Origin: Antedon bifida
Lineage: Eukaryota; Echinodermata; Crinoidea; Comatulida; Antedonidae
Direction of reading: 5' to 3'
Length of the DNA stretch: 64,000 bases
NCBI GenBank assembly: GCA_963402885.1
Contig: OY727095.1
Coordinates: forward strand, 12,405,001-12,469,000
In this document: positions 26,221 to 39,900 of the stretch, piece by piece
How the letters are laid out: each line of letters starts with the position of its first letter
Position numbering within the stretch: the stretch's first letter is position 1
Program-made: the position numbers and the translations under genes
Notes under the pieces: generated by a model
Database searches by the model: none
Told to the model about the DNA's origin: nothing
Seen by the model: only the letters and a program-made list of their open reading frames with translations

Positions 26221-27885
26221 TCTGAGAACAAAGGTGGTCTCTCTCAAATTAAATTTGTTAGACTGGACATTTATGGAAGATTTTGACAATTTAATTTATC
26301 TGCTTTTAATTGAAATGAAAAATATGGTTATTAGATCAAGTTCGTATAAACCCTATTTTATGCATCAAATACAATTTCCCACTATAAACCAAGTGTAACA
26401 AGTATTAACATCACTAACACATATACTTTGTATTAACTTTAACAACGTGCTGCATTTGAAACAACCAGTGGTTTAACGGCTATGAGCGCTCACTGGCTAG
26501 GGCCCCGGAGCTTATGGGGGCCCCTGAGGAAAATACAGGCATTAAATATGTCGAAAAGGGCTAAAAACGTCACTTGGGGTTCCTAAACAAGGGACCTCAG
26601 ACCTCTGCATTACGCCACTGAAAACAATTGTACTTGTGAATTGAGTGAGGGAAGTCATAGTGGTATTTGATAAGTTCTTTGTAGAGAAAATTTAATTGGA
26701 GAGAGAGAGATTTTGTATTTTGTTTGCTTATTGATAAGAATATTTCATGCTAATACCAGTGTATTTATTTGTACATCGTTTACACCATGTCTTTCAGTCA
26801 TTTGTTTTTGCTCTTTTCGTTTTTATTTTATTTTCAAAACTTGGATTCATGAAACATGGATACACAAGAATTTTTATAAACAAACTAAATTTACCATGAA
26901 TTGGTTTTAAAATGAATTCATTTCATTATTCCATTGCTTTCAAATGTTCTCTACATAATATTTTGTAATGTATTTATAAGCAAGCGATAGTTTGTAACAT
27001 TGTGTACTATAGGAGCTGCTTCAACTCAAATATGGTGCTAGCATAAAACGACAACAGCTCCCTCATCATTTAACCCGTTTATTCTATCTGAAGCAACTTG
27101 TCCATTTTTGTAGCCTTTTGTATGGTTTGAGCATTTTTTTTTTTTTTTAATGCAGTTTCTTCAGAGGAGAATTGTCGAAGTCCATCTACGAGGTGTGAAA
27201 CACATTCTTTGTTGAAGACTATACTGTAGTAGTTAAGTGGTACCATATTTTTTTGTGTAACAAGGTAGAGTTAACACCCTATCTTAGAATGGAATAGTCT
27301 GGTATTGTCATTATTTTTGAAAATATTTATTCCACAATTAGATAATGTGTAAAATACACCTTTGATATTTATATTGTTTACATTTCACTGGTACTTTTGT
27401 CCTGGAAGTAAATTGCAAAAGATAATCAACAAGATAATTTATAAAAACAATCTGTAATAAAATTATTAACACGTTTTGTTGACCTTGTTACAAGAGTAAC
27501 ATTCTCACTTCAACATTAAAATGACTTGCAATCTACAAAGTGCTTGTAATGGTATAGAGCTAGTGATTTATAATCATTGACTATTTTATTAAATTGTGTA
27601 CTGTATATGTATTATACGAGAGAACTGTGTTGTACGCAGATACAAATTGTTTTATTTATTGACGGTTGCATGGTCATTCAGAAAAAGAAACACTATTTGT
27701 ATAACTTGTGATTTTTGTAGGTAAAAATGAGATAAACTATGTTTTTATTTCTTATGTTAAAAAAAAGTATAAAATGTATATAATTTGGTTCTGTATTTTG
27801 CCTCTTTGCAATAGTGGGCATTGGTTATAATATTGTTAGCAAGAGATAGATGTGCATGTATAATAAAACTTTCTAAATTGTAATC
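26221..27885 (+). other. probable 3' UTR of the corepressor gene
   Basis: Sequence downstream of the TGA at 26218 lacks exons. A canonical AATAAA at 27862-27867 is the best candidate polyadenylation signal before the tandem-repeat district starts; an earlier AATAAA is near 27459. A hAT-like insertion (26466-26620) lies inside. The exact cleavage site cannot be seen. Confidence 0.45.
26466..26620 (-). mobile_element. hAT-like non-autonomous element (family C)
   Basis: The ends are 'cagtggtttaacgg' and 'attacgccactg'; the flanks GAAACAAC and AAAACAAT match at 6 of 8 positions, consistent with a decayed 8-bp target duplication as hAT elements make. Confidence 0.75.
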
Positions 27886-28261
27886 ACTGTAGGTGTTGTT
27901 TTAGGCAGAATGAGTGGGTAGGGAGGAAACCAGGAGAGGGATGAGGGGATGATGGAAGTCTTTTAGAGTTACTGTTTGTTGACCATCATGTTTTCTACGT
28001 AAATTAAGCATTTATATACTCAAGGATTGCTTGTCTTTTACAACAGCTTAAAAAACCACCGAAAAAATGGTCCATAAAATATAAATACAGAAATTATTTG
28101 TACGAGGAAATGTACAATAATTTCTTTTCTAAGATGATTTATTTAAGAAATTTAATAACTATTCCATTAAAATCTATTTTTTGGCCTTGACATTTAAACA
28201 AAAAAATTAACATACAAAGTGTTTATAATGTTGATTGTGAATAAATATATTTGATTCGTGA

Positions 28262-28675
28262 GGGGTGAAAAGTACTGAGGTTGGTTAGTACTGAGGTTGG
28301 TTGAGGCCACCATGGTTGAGGCCACACCTACCATGCTTGAGGCTACACCTACAATGGTTTAGGCCACACTTACCATGGTTTAGGCCACACCCACTATAGT
28401 TGGGCCATACCCACCATGCTTGAAACCACACATACCATGCTTGAGGCCACACCTACCATGGTTTAGGCCACACTCACCATGGTTTAGGCCAAACCCACTA
28501 TAGTTGGGCCATACCCACCATGCTTGAGGCCACACCTACCATGCTTGAGGCCACACCTACCATGGTTTAGGCCACACTCACCATGGTTTAGGCCACACCC
28601 ACTATAGTTGGGCCATACCCACCATGTTTGGGGCCACACCTACCATGGTTGGAGCCACACCCACTATAGTTAAAG
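28262..28675. repeat. ~21-bp tandem array (GGCCACACCYACCATGG-type)
   Basis: Units such as 'ttgaggccacacctaccatg' recur about 19 times with 'ggtttaggccaca' and 'actatagttgggccat' variants. The variants recur in blocks (a four-unit phrase repeats near 28340, 28460 and 28570), so a higher-order repeat is superimposed. Confidence 0.9.
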
Positions 28676-29319
28676 TTTATATACTAAGATTTGTAATAAC
28701 TTAATAAAAAGAGTACACAAGTTTTCAAATTAACAACACTGTATAATCTTTCCATGTTCTCAAAAAATGAGTGGGAAAAAAGAAGCTATGCTAATATATT
28801 TATTTTGTATGTTGAGGTAAAAATTAAATGTGTGGTCATAAAGCATATGAATGTATCAACACAGTTTTTATATTGAATCTGTTTTTTTAAGTATTTAATA
28901 GAAATGAATTTGATAAAGCTTTAGGATAATGTTAAATGAGACAGTTGTTTTGTGTGTAAAAGATTTTAATCTTTTTTTCCAAAATCCAATCTTGCCTTTT
29001 TTGTTTTATAATATTTAGCACACCTTAAGTTGATCACCATTTTTAGTTAGTTGTGAATGTGACAAACATTTTGCACAATTTTTAATTATATTAATTATTA
29101 TTTACTATTTTTATTAATTGGTAAATAAAATTTACACCTTAAATTTAATTGAAAATGAAATTAATATTTAATGAATATTTATTTAATATTCAAACATGGT
29201 TAGCCCATCATTAAGGTCAAGTCAGATCATATTTGTATATTTATGTATTGTTTATTGATACAAATTTGTAATCCCTCATTAGTTTATTATTTAATTATTT
29301 TATTTCTGGTATCTTTATA

Positions 29320-29419
29320 CAGTAAAACCCATCTTGGGAAACCACTAATCAAAGGACACTCTTATTAAAGAGATGCTTTGTTTGGTCCTAAAGATGTCCC
29401 CTTAATAGAGGTTCTACTG
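29320..29419. mobile_element. pogo/Tigger-like MITE
   Basis: The ends CAGTAAAACCC and GGTTCTACTG are near-inverted copies, and TA precedes the left end. The CAGTAGAACC-type terminus is characteristic of pogo/Tigger derivatives. Confidence 0.6.
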
Positions 29420-29667
29420 TGATTGTATAACATTTTATATTATTGTTACCAACAGTGCTTATTAGTATTATATACTTCTACTTGTACATGTATTTGTCTC
29501 CATTACCTTTGTGTGCTTAATTCAACTTTTATGAATGTGAACAACCAAATCTACTCCATTAGAATACTAAATTAATTTAATTAGTTTTCTTTACAATAAG
29601 TATTGTTATTTAAGAAAAATCCCATGTCAAGTTCAGCCAAGCTTGTGCAATTTACATACTTTTAAAA

Positions 29668-30170
29668 CCCCTTATTTTTCGCATCCCCATTAATCGCAAC
29701 CCCTTATTTTTCGCATCCCCATCAATCGCAACTCCTTATTTTTCACAACCCCTTTAATCGCAACACCTTATTTTTTGCTTCCCCATTAATCGCAACCCCT
29801 TATTTTTTGCATCCCCATCAATTGCAACAGATTATTTGTTGCATCCCCATCAATCGCAACCCCTTATTTTTTGCATCCCCATCAATTGCAACAGATTATT
29901 TGTTGCATCCCCATCAATCGCAACCCCTTATTTTTTGCATCCCCATCAATTGCAACAGATTATTTGTTGCATCCCCATTAATCGCAACCCCTTATTTTTC
30001 GCATCCCCATCAATCGCAACTCCTTATTTTTCACAACCCCTTTAATCGCAACACCTTATTTTTTGCTTCCCCATTAATCGCAACCCCTTATTTTTTGCAT
30101 CCCCATCAATTGCAACAGATTATTTGTTGCATCCCCATCAATCGCAACCCCTTATTTTTCCCAAATTTGA
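29668..30170. repeat. ~32-bp tandem array, ~16 copies
   Basis: The unit contains 'gcatccccatcaatcgcaac' then 'cccttatttt'. A sub-type with 'aattgcaacagattattt' alternates with the main type in the middle of the array, giving a dimeric period. Open frames of 69 and 122 codons across it are repeat artefacts. Confidence 0.92.
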
Positions 30171-31469
30171 TGTAGTTATTAGCACACAGCCCTGCTTATG
30201 TATCTCATGGTGCAACACAAAGATGTCTGTGCAACCCAAATATGTATATATATATATATGTATTCTGTAACAGGCGAACAATAAGGGGTTTACAGTTTTA
30301 ATTTTATCTTCGTGCAATTATGTTGTTATTACTAAAATTCTTTTTGTTAAACAACCAAAACCATTTAAATGTTAATTAAATCACATTAAAATGTTGATAA
30401 CATTTATATAGCCTCTGTACCCACACGTTCACATTTTGCTTATTTATAAACAATCATATTTTTTTAGATTGCAACGATTTATGCAAATCTATACTGTATT
30501 AATATCTGTCCAGTTCTCACATAATTGCTATTTAATTGATTAAATAATTATTTGTAAATCTTGTGTTCAAACAATGATGAAACATTTTTAGTTATAACGT
30601 AATTGTTTAGAATTCTGTTGATAATGTGAAACTATTATTGTTATAAATGTTTGTATGCTTATGTTTCTGTAAAACATTAACTGTAATCATGTGTGAATTC
30701 TCGTAAAAAAATCTATTTGATTGTTAGCTAAATGCTAATGACTGTGGCAAACCGCACTATAATCAATTTTACTCATTGCCTGATGATTCCTCTACTGTAT
30801 TTTTATCATGGAGTTAAGGAGACTTAAATTATGTAAATGAACTATCTGTTAGGGAGGTATAAATAGTAAATACTGTATTTTAGTCACAATGCTAGGGAGC
30901 TATAAATGAATGTGATATATTTCAGTTACAAAAAAGTCAAATGTAATGAGTTTGAAATAAGCACTGCTCATAAAATTAAAATACCTAGAACATCCTATAA
31001 CAACGTGTAGTAAAACAGCGATACATTTTGTCAATATTGTTGAATTTATTTAATGTATATTGCTATTGCTATAAATGATTGGTCATGTATTATGAACAAT
31101 GCCTTAGTTAGTATAAACTCAGCTTTTCATATGATGAGACGCATACTTGTAGATTAGTGTTCTAAGTAGTATTTCTTAACTTCATTATCTTTTTTTTGTT
31201 TGTGACGTTCGTTTGTAAGGTTCGTAGGCAGTTGATAAGTAATGCATTTATTTGCTTTTACTGTATGTGGGTATTTATTAAAAGCACAAAGCTACTCAAA
31301 AATATTCTTGAGACTGCTGTTTTCTTTTTTTTTAAATGGCTACAATTTGATTACAACATTCAATTTTTTTACCAATAGTATTGCTATATATACACCTATA
31401 TATTGCACAATGATGCAAATTTGACTTTTTAGAGCTAATATGCGTAGACAACATTATGTGATTCTGCGT
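30171..31469. other. non-coding stretch between arrays
   Basis: AT-rich with a short TATATA tract near 30245. No exon or repeat family is supported. Confidence 0.4.
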
Positions 31470-32935
31470 ATGATATAGTAACCAGTAACCAAGATGTTTA
31501 AAACGCAATATATGGCCATTTATAGCAATATTATTGCATAATAACAGTATTTTAAAAAGTGCATATTTTGGCAATTTTTGGAAACAATTCCTGTACTGTA
31601 TTACAGGGACTTTTTCTAAAAGAGGCTAAATTTCGACCTTTTTATTTTTTGACATAAATGGTTCTATACGTATATAAGATGTTTAAAGCGCAACTTATGC
31701 GCATATATATCAATATTATTGCATAATAACAGTATTTTAAAATGTTCATATTTTGGCAATTTTTGGAAAAAATCCTTGTACTACAGTACAGGGATTTTTT
31801 TCAAAAAATTGCAAAATTTCGACCTTTTATTTTTGGACATACATTGTTACTATACGTCTATAAGATGTTTATAACGCAATATATGTGCAAATATAGTAAT
31901 ATTATTGCATAATAACAGTATTTTAAAAAGTGCGTATTTTGGCCATTTTAAAAAAAAATCCCTGTACAATAGTAGTGATTTTTTTTTAAATTGCCAAATT
32001 TCGACCTCTTTATTTTTTTACATAAATGGTTACTATACATATATAAGATGATTATAACGCAATATATGTACATATTATATATTATAGCAATATTATTGCA
32101 TAATAACAGCATTTTAAAAAGTGTGTATTTTCGCCATTTTTTAACAAAATCCTTGTACGATAGTACAGGGATTTTTTTTTTTAAATGTCAAAAATGTCTA
32201 CCTTTTTATTTTTTGACATAAATGGTTACTATACGTCTATAAGATGTTTAAAGCGCAATATATGCTCATATATAGCAATATTATTGCATAATAACAGTAT
32301 TTTAAAAAGTGCAAATTTTGGCCATTATTGGAAAAAATCCCTGTACTATAGTACAGGGATTGTTTTTGAAAAATGGCCAAATATCAACCTTTTTATTTTT
32401 TGACATAAATGGTTACTATACGTCTATAAGATGTTTAAAACGCAATATATGGCCATTTATAGCAATATTATTGCATAATAACAGTATTTTAAAAAGTGCA
32501 TATTTTGGCAATTTTTGGAAACAATTCCTGTACTATATTACAGGGACTTTTTCTAAAAGAGGCTAAATTTCGACCTTTTTATTTTTTGACATAAATGGTT
32601 ACTATGCGTCCATAAGATGTTTATAACGCAATATATGCGCATATATAGCAATATTATTGCATAATAACAGTATTTTAAAAAGTGTGTATTTTCGCCATTT
32701 TTGGACAAAATCCCTTTACTATAGTACAGGGATTTTTTCTAAAAAAGGCCAAATTTCGACCTTTTTATTTTTTGATATAAATGGTTACTATACGTCTATA
32801 AGATGTTTTAAGCGCAATATATGGACATTTATAGCAATATTATTGCATAATAACAGTATTTTAAAAAGTGCATATTTTGGCTATTTTTGGAAAAAATCCC
32901 TGTACTACTGTATAGTACAGGGATTTTTTTCAAAC
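31470..32935. repeat. ~187-bp tandem satellite-like array, eight units
   Basis: The landmark 'ataacagtattttaaaa' recurs at about 31541, 31726, 31912, 32102, 32291, 32478, 32664 and 32849 (spacings 185-190). Each unit has 'gcaatattattgc', 'atttcgaccttttt' and an inverted pair best preserved as CCCTGTACTATAGTACAGGG. Overlapping open frames between 31991 and 33001 jump frame from unit to unit and are not genes. Confidence 0.92.
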
Positions 32936-33049
32936 AGACCACATAGTAAGCAGTTTACAAAGGTAAGAATCGGGCCACTTTTATTGACGTTCAAAATTTA
33001 ATTGTGCTATATATACCTATACATTATATTAAAGAACTGTTGTTGTCTA

Positions 33050-33492
33050 TTACATGTATATCTGAGTAATAGATATATAGCACATACCTTAGAAATAGTG
33101 ATGTGTCTCATACAGAATAGTGCATCAGTAACATTACAAAATAAGGTACAGGGATTTGCTAGTGTAATAGGCTAACATTCTATAGATATTCTGTGGTAAA
33201 CCAATCTGTTTTGTTCTCATTTACCAATAACAATTAGGATTATTTACCACATTATTTAGCAGTAATTGTTGTTGTTTGTTTGACAAAATACCCCTAATTT
33301 CACGCCTGTTATCAGTATTTATAAACTCCATGATTATGATTCCTTTCCAGAATGGGAACACTCCATTACATTTATATCTGAGTAATAGCTATGACACCTA
33401 CCTATAGTGACTTGTCTCATATAGCATGGTGCATCAGTAACATTGCAAAATAAGGTAATGTATAAGGATTTGCTAGTGTATTAGGCTAACAT
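33050..33492. repeat. two direct copies of a ~130-bp block
   Basis: 'tatatctgagtaatag' to 'gctaacatt/c' at about 33055-33180 recurs at 33369-33492, including 'gtgcatcagtaacatt' and 'ggatttgctagtgta'. The copies are separated by unrelated sequence. Confidence 0.75.
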
Positions 33493-33957
33493 CAGTACTA
33501 TACAATCAATAATATAATATCATATATTTAATACAAAGAAGATTAAAACATTATATCACTTAGTAATACTGCAGAAGGGATGTTATTCCCTCTTGGAAAG
33601 GAAAAATATAAATAAACTGACAAGCATTATCACAAACACCACAGTAAGAACATATTCAATTAAAATTGGTTCCCCATAATTGCTAATTGATTGGCCTACT
33701 GCCTATTTAAATAAAAATCCATTCAAAAGCAACCCTTTTGGATGAAGACTTCTAAATCACACTTACAAAGTAAAATATATTAGCAGATTACACTTTTAAC
33801 TTGCATGAAAAAACACCCACCGCCCCTCCCCACTCACTTCCCAATAAAAAATGGCACATTCTATCGTTATCCCCTACTAACAGTATATTATATTATTTTA
33901 GGACATTAAAGTAGGTATTTACAAAAAGTACATTAGGCATTAGTATACAGTATTATA

Positions 33958-36900
33958 TTATGTGGCTGTTAAACGTTCTACATCAGTTTGCGTGATAGTA
34001 AGATCTTCCATCTGTCCTTTTGTAGATACAATCAAATTCTGTAAATAAAAAAGACAGACAAAATTAATCAAAAATAATGCATAGAATATCATTCAGGCTT
34101 GGAGTTTTCCCCCACAAAATTAAACAAATTTCAACCTCCATATAAACAAAATTTATCAATGAAGTTCTGAATTTTATGTGCAAGCATACCATCTCCGACC
34201 ATCTAGGTTTATCTAAATTTGCCTATTCCATAATCCTGAATCTGCCCCTGGATTGAAATTAATTGCCAGGAGTACAAAGGTAATGATATGAATTGGCAGA
34301 AGTACAAAGGTTATGATATGAATTGGCAGGAGTAAAAAGGTTATGATCTGAATTGGTAGGAGTACAAAGGTTATGATATGAATTGGCAGGAGTAAAAAGG
34401 TTATGATCTGAATTGGCAGGAGTACAAAGGTTATGAGATGAATTGGCAGGAGTACAAAGGTTATGATATGAATTGGCAGGAGTAAAAAGGTTATGATCTG
34501 AATTGGTAGGAGTACAAAGGTTATGATCTGAATTGGTAGGAGTACAAAGGTTATGATCTGAATTGGTAGGAGTACAAAGGTTATGATATGAATTGGCAGG
34601 AGTACAAAGGTTATGTTATGAATTGGCAGGAGAACAAAGGTTATGATATGAATTGGCAGGAGTAAAAAGGTTATGATCTGAATTGGTAGGAGTAAAAAGG
34701 TTATGATCTGAATTGGTAGGAGTAAAAAGGTTATGATCTGAATTGGTAGGAGTACAAAGGTTATGTTATGAATTGGCAGGAGTACAAAGGTTATGATATG
34801 AATTGGCAGGAGTAAAAATGTTATGATCTGAATTGGCAGGAGTAAAAAGGTTATGATCTGAATTGGCAGGAGTAAAAAGGTTATGATCTGAATTGGCAGG
34901 AGTAAAAAGGTTATGATCTGAATTGGTAGGAGTACAGAGGTTATGATATGAATTGGCAGGAGTACAAAGGTTATGAGATGAATTGGCAGGAGTACAAAGG
35001 TTATGATATTAATTGGCAGGAGTACAAAGGTTATGATATTAATTGGCAGGAGTAGAAAGGTTATGATATGAATTTGCAGGAGTACAAAGGTTATGATATG
35101 AATTGGCAGGAGTACAAAGGTTATGATATGAATTGGCAGGAGTACAAAGGTTATGATATGAATTGGCAGGAGTAAAAAGGTTATGATCTGAATTGGTAGG
35201 AGTACAAAGGTTATGATATGAATTGGCAGGAGTACAAAGGTTATGATATGAATTGGCAGGAGTACAAAGGTTATGATATGAATTGGCAGGAGTACAAAGG
35301 TTATGATATGAATTGGCAGGAGTACAAAGGTTATGATATGAATTGGCAGGGGTACAAAGGTTATGATATGAATTGGCAGGAGTACAAAGGTTATGATATG
35401 AATTGGCAGGAGTACAAAGGTTAGGCTATGAATTGGCAGGAGTACAAAGGTTATGATCTGAATTGGCAGGAGTACAAAGGTTATGATATGAATTGGCAGG
35501 AGTACAAAGGTTATGCTATGAATTGGCAGGAGTACAAAGGTTATGATATGAATTGGCAGGAGTACAAAGGTTATGATCTGAATTGGCAGGAGTACAAAGG
35601 TTATGATATGAATTGGCAGGAGTACAAAGGTTATGATATGAATTGGCAGGAGTACAAAGGTTATGATATGAATTGGCAGGAGTACAAAGGTTATGATATG
35701 AATTGGCAGGAGTACAAAGGTTATGATATGAATTGGCAGGAGTACAAAGGTTATGATATGAATTGGCAGGAGTACAAAGTTTATGATCTGAATTGGCAGG
35801 AGTACAAAGGTTATGATATGAATTGGCAGGAGTACAAAGGTTATGATATGAATTGGCAGGAGTACAAAGGTTATGCTTAATGAGTGATTAATAAAGATCA
35901 TACCTTTTCATTGCAAAGATGCAGCAAGCAAACAAATGCGATGGGAACACTAAGATTTTTAGCCAGACTCTTCGAAAGGTTTTCTGGAAGGTGTGTGTAC
36001 ATATCTTTGAACGATTTCTGATGATTAACTTTCTCTTTTCCTTCTTCAGTATGTTTATTTTTCTCATTTTCATCAATGTTTTCCTGAAAAAACAAGAAGC
36101 AATACATACACCATGGTATCACTGTGGAAATGATCATTGTAAGGGCAGGAGGGGGGGGGGGGGGGCGGCAGAGAAGATGGTACAACAGCAACATCATGTA
36201 TGTCTTCCAAATGAAATTGAATCAAGTGACATTTTGTAGCTATAATTGGAGTAAGAAACGGACAAAAGATTGAGAATATAAGGAGTAAATATCAGTAAAT
36301 ATGTGTAAAGCCTTGTCTACACTATCAAACTTTATGTGAGAAAAAATATGTGCCCAGACTATGATGATGATGTCATATCACTATACCATATTTGGGCACA
36401 TTACACTTTTTTTCCAAACTGGTTTGATAGTGTAGACAGAGCTTAAACGAGAAGTAGAGAGATGGTGTAGCAGATTTAAAGGAAGAGTAAGAAGTAAAAA
36501 TAAGAATTGTGAAGTAGGATAGGAGCTAAGGTCAGATGTTTTACCCAACACTGAAACAGAAATGAGTTACCATCAGCAACAAACACAAACATTATTAACT
36601 TGACAGAAGAGACAGGTGACAGCATTTACCTTTTCTTGTTCACTTACGTAGGTTAGGTACTTCCACATTATACCTTTTAATTTCTGTACATCCATTCTTT
36701 TGGCAGTCTTTGCATAAGGTATATTAATTTTTGCAACCTGATAAACAAATAAATAGTGTAATTAATTTACAGACCATTGTACCTAAAGTCACAAAGACCT
36801 GTAAGTAATAAAGTGTTTTTTGAGAAACTGTTGGTAATATAGTTGAACCTCCTGTAAGTAGCCATCCCTGGGATCGGAAAAGTTTCCGTTTTTTTAGGAC

Positions 36901-39900
36901 ACAACGCAAAGCAGCGACGTATTGACGCATAGTGCTGTATTGCATAATCGACGACGCAACAGTGCTGCAAACATCGCAGATTTGATTTCACACACGTGGG
37001 GACAAACACAATTATTGGAAGGGCATTTTATTACATTGCGTAGGTTGCGTCACTAGTGGGAACAAAGCTTAAATTATAATTTGCAGTACACCAGTTATTT
37101 CCAAAAAATAAAGTCTTTTTACCCTGTGTGGTTGGGCCACTAATTTATCACCAGAGAAGGCAGTGGTATCAAGAATGCTATCCTCGCCCATCAATGTACT
37201 CTGAAACATGTTGCTGCTGTAGTCACTGGCAGTGAAGTCACCTCCTTCACCGACATCATCATGATCATCATCATCTTCCATCTGCAAAATATAAACAATC
37301 AACTCAGTAAACTTTCTACTCCCCTAAGGATCCCTACAAACGGTCCACAACGACAGGGGCTGAATGGACCAGTACACCGGGGTAACCCCTTACTCTTTCG
37401 AAAGATGTAGTGGGTTCTTTAAAGTGCACACAAGCCAGATGTGTACACTGGACCTCCAGTTTTAAGTCTTTATTCGAGAAGACTTGTCCTACCAGAACAA
37501 TGGCCGAGGAGTGACTTGAACCTGTGCCATAACCACTCGACTGCTGCCTTACTCGCTCAGGCGCTGACTCTGTCAGCAATTATTATACATTGAGATATAT
37601 TGATATTGTTAAATATTGAGAATAGCTGTTATATATTAAGTACAGTTGTTATTTATTGGCTATTTTTTTGTTTTTTGTGTGTTTACAACCACTTTTAATC
37701 ATTCATCGTTTGATTATTCATACATAATGATATTTATTGGGAACTGTGAATATTAATATAAATATTTGAATATTTTTAAGGTTTAAGCATAGCTTATAGA
37801 GTGCAGCAGCATTACTTACATTCATAGCAGGGCAGAAATTAGCTCTATCATTCTCATTATTGTAGTTGTATCCCTCAATACCATCATCTACACCATTGCT
37901 TTCACGTGCCTGTCTTTTAACCTGTAAAGAATAAAAAATATCAATGTAGAGAATACATCTAAATTTTCTTTTCCTGCAACTGAAGTATACATACTAACAA
38001 AAAGTAGCTTTGGGAGCTAGGTAAGTCAGATGGTTGAATCCTATTACATCTAGTGGTCTCAATGTGCTGAGAATTCAAATAAAAACCAACAAAAAAGGAC
38101 GATTCGGTGAGATTTGTGTCAGATCCAAATCTTATGCAGACATCTTATGAAAGACCTAATTGATACTACTCACCATAAAAGATGGTTTCAGGAAAAGTTT
38201 AAACAAATTATCTGGGTCATAGTGCAAGTCATTTGGTAGTGTCGTCGATGTCTTGCTGTTTTTTTCTAATGTAACTTTAGACAAAGTAGTTGCTGCCTGA
38301 AAGAACAAACATTAGAAAAGGTATATTTTATCACAATGGCCTCGATTTCAATTGCAACAGACAACGTATGCATTACGTTATTTGTCAAAGTCAGTTCTGT
38401 AAAATCATTTTAAATTTTGTTCATGCCTATATAAACCAACAAGTTTGTTCAAATGTGCATGTCTTTGACAACAGAATCTAAAGTGGTCACCTGGACCTAC
38501 TGTAGAATCAAAGGTTACATGACTTGACAACAAAAAATGTCCAAACCAAACTCAACATATGCAAATATTACCTCCATTAATATTCAATCATATTTTCTGT
38601 TTAGACCAGTTTGTAACCAATGTAGAGTCAGTTGACTATTTATCTTTTAAGCATTATTTTGATTGTATAAAAATGAAACAAAGAAATAAATTATGTGATT
38701 GATAGCATGTTTTGGGTGTTAACTGTACAATATACAAATAATGCACAAGTCACAGTGCGTTAGTGGAGACGTAGCGCACTCAAGGGTATTTACAATACCC
38801 GAAAGTGCGCCGCATCTCCACTAATGTACGAATTTAGACTTGTGCATGGTTTGTTTTATAACGTGGGTCTATGAACTATTTTCACTTATACCTTTTTGGG
38901 CGAATAGGCATAGACCTAGCCTAGAAAGAAGCTAGGCCTACCACGGCAAGCACCACTGCTCGGCGATCAAATCACCACCTAGCCTAGGTTTAGCTAGCCT
39001 AGCAAAACACATCCTTGAACCCATGTTATAAAGCAAATTAATGAGCCTGTCGCGTGTAAGCTATATAATTACCTTGGATTTGGAGAAAGATTTTATAAAG
39101 TCGATGTCCTTATCATAATCCAAAACGAATGCAGGTTTTTTAACCTTCGCATTGTCATCTTTCTTTTCATTGTGTTCTACAAATATAAAAACATGCAAAA
39201 TATTTATTATTGAAGCCATTAAAATCATCTGAGAGGTACATGTATTTCCCCTTGCCTTAATAAACACTGTACACATTGTAAACAAATGGTAATGGCCGCA
39301 AATATAAATTACAGTATTTTAAAATGTCATTCTATAATACAGTCACTTCCTTCCTAATAGCAATACACAGTATATCTATAAATTTTATATTTTTTTTTGT
39401 ATATGTAGTCATGAATTTTAACGTTGAAATTGAGTTATGCAATTTGATATTGTATATTTTTGCGATGTTTTCTGTAATAAAAATAGTTCATTCTTATATA
39501 GCGCTTATAAGCAAGTTCTCAATGCGCTGTACATAAATTAAAATAGACAATGGCAATAATTTCAATTAAAGAAAAGCTTGTTGGAAAAGGAAAGACTTCA
39601 ACTGGGTCTTGAAAGAGTGGAACACTGTCTGATTTTAATGTTGGGTTCCAACATATGTAGATGTCCTAGGGCCGATTGCAATAAAGGTCTTAACCGCGGT
39701 CTTAGACTTAAGCCCAAGATGAAACCCTTAGCAACGATGGTCTTAGATTTAAGACCATTGCAATAAGAAGTCTTAGGCTTAGAATTTCAGCGCCGTGGTC
39801 TTAGATTCTAAGCCTCCTCCAGGCAGGCTTACGCTAACTGCGCGACGCGAGCGCTCCTAGGCCTACCTAGGCTAGCTTGTAATATCATGGCGAAATTAAC

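Noticed and set aside
29807-30175. 122-codon Pro/Ile/Phe-rich open frame
   Set aside because: A product of the 32-bp array; the peptide repeats with the DNA unit.
31991-33001. Series of 60-114-codon open frames with similar peptides
   Set aside because: They are the ~187-bp repeat read in shifting frames; each stops at a unit boundary and no frame continues.
34213-35901. 562-codon open frame on the minus strand as a gene
   Set aside because: It is produced by a 30-bp tandem repeat in an NCAPH intron, starts two bases out of the NCAPH frame and has no domain or splice support. Kept only as a finding.
37069-37302. Independent acidic small protein on the minus strand
   Set aside because: It is NCAPH exon 37123-37281 read into its introns; phases and neighbours fit NCAPH.
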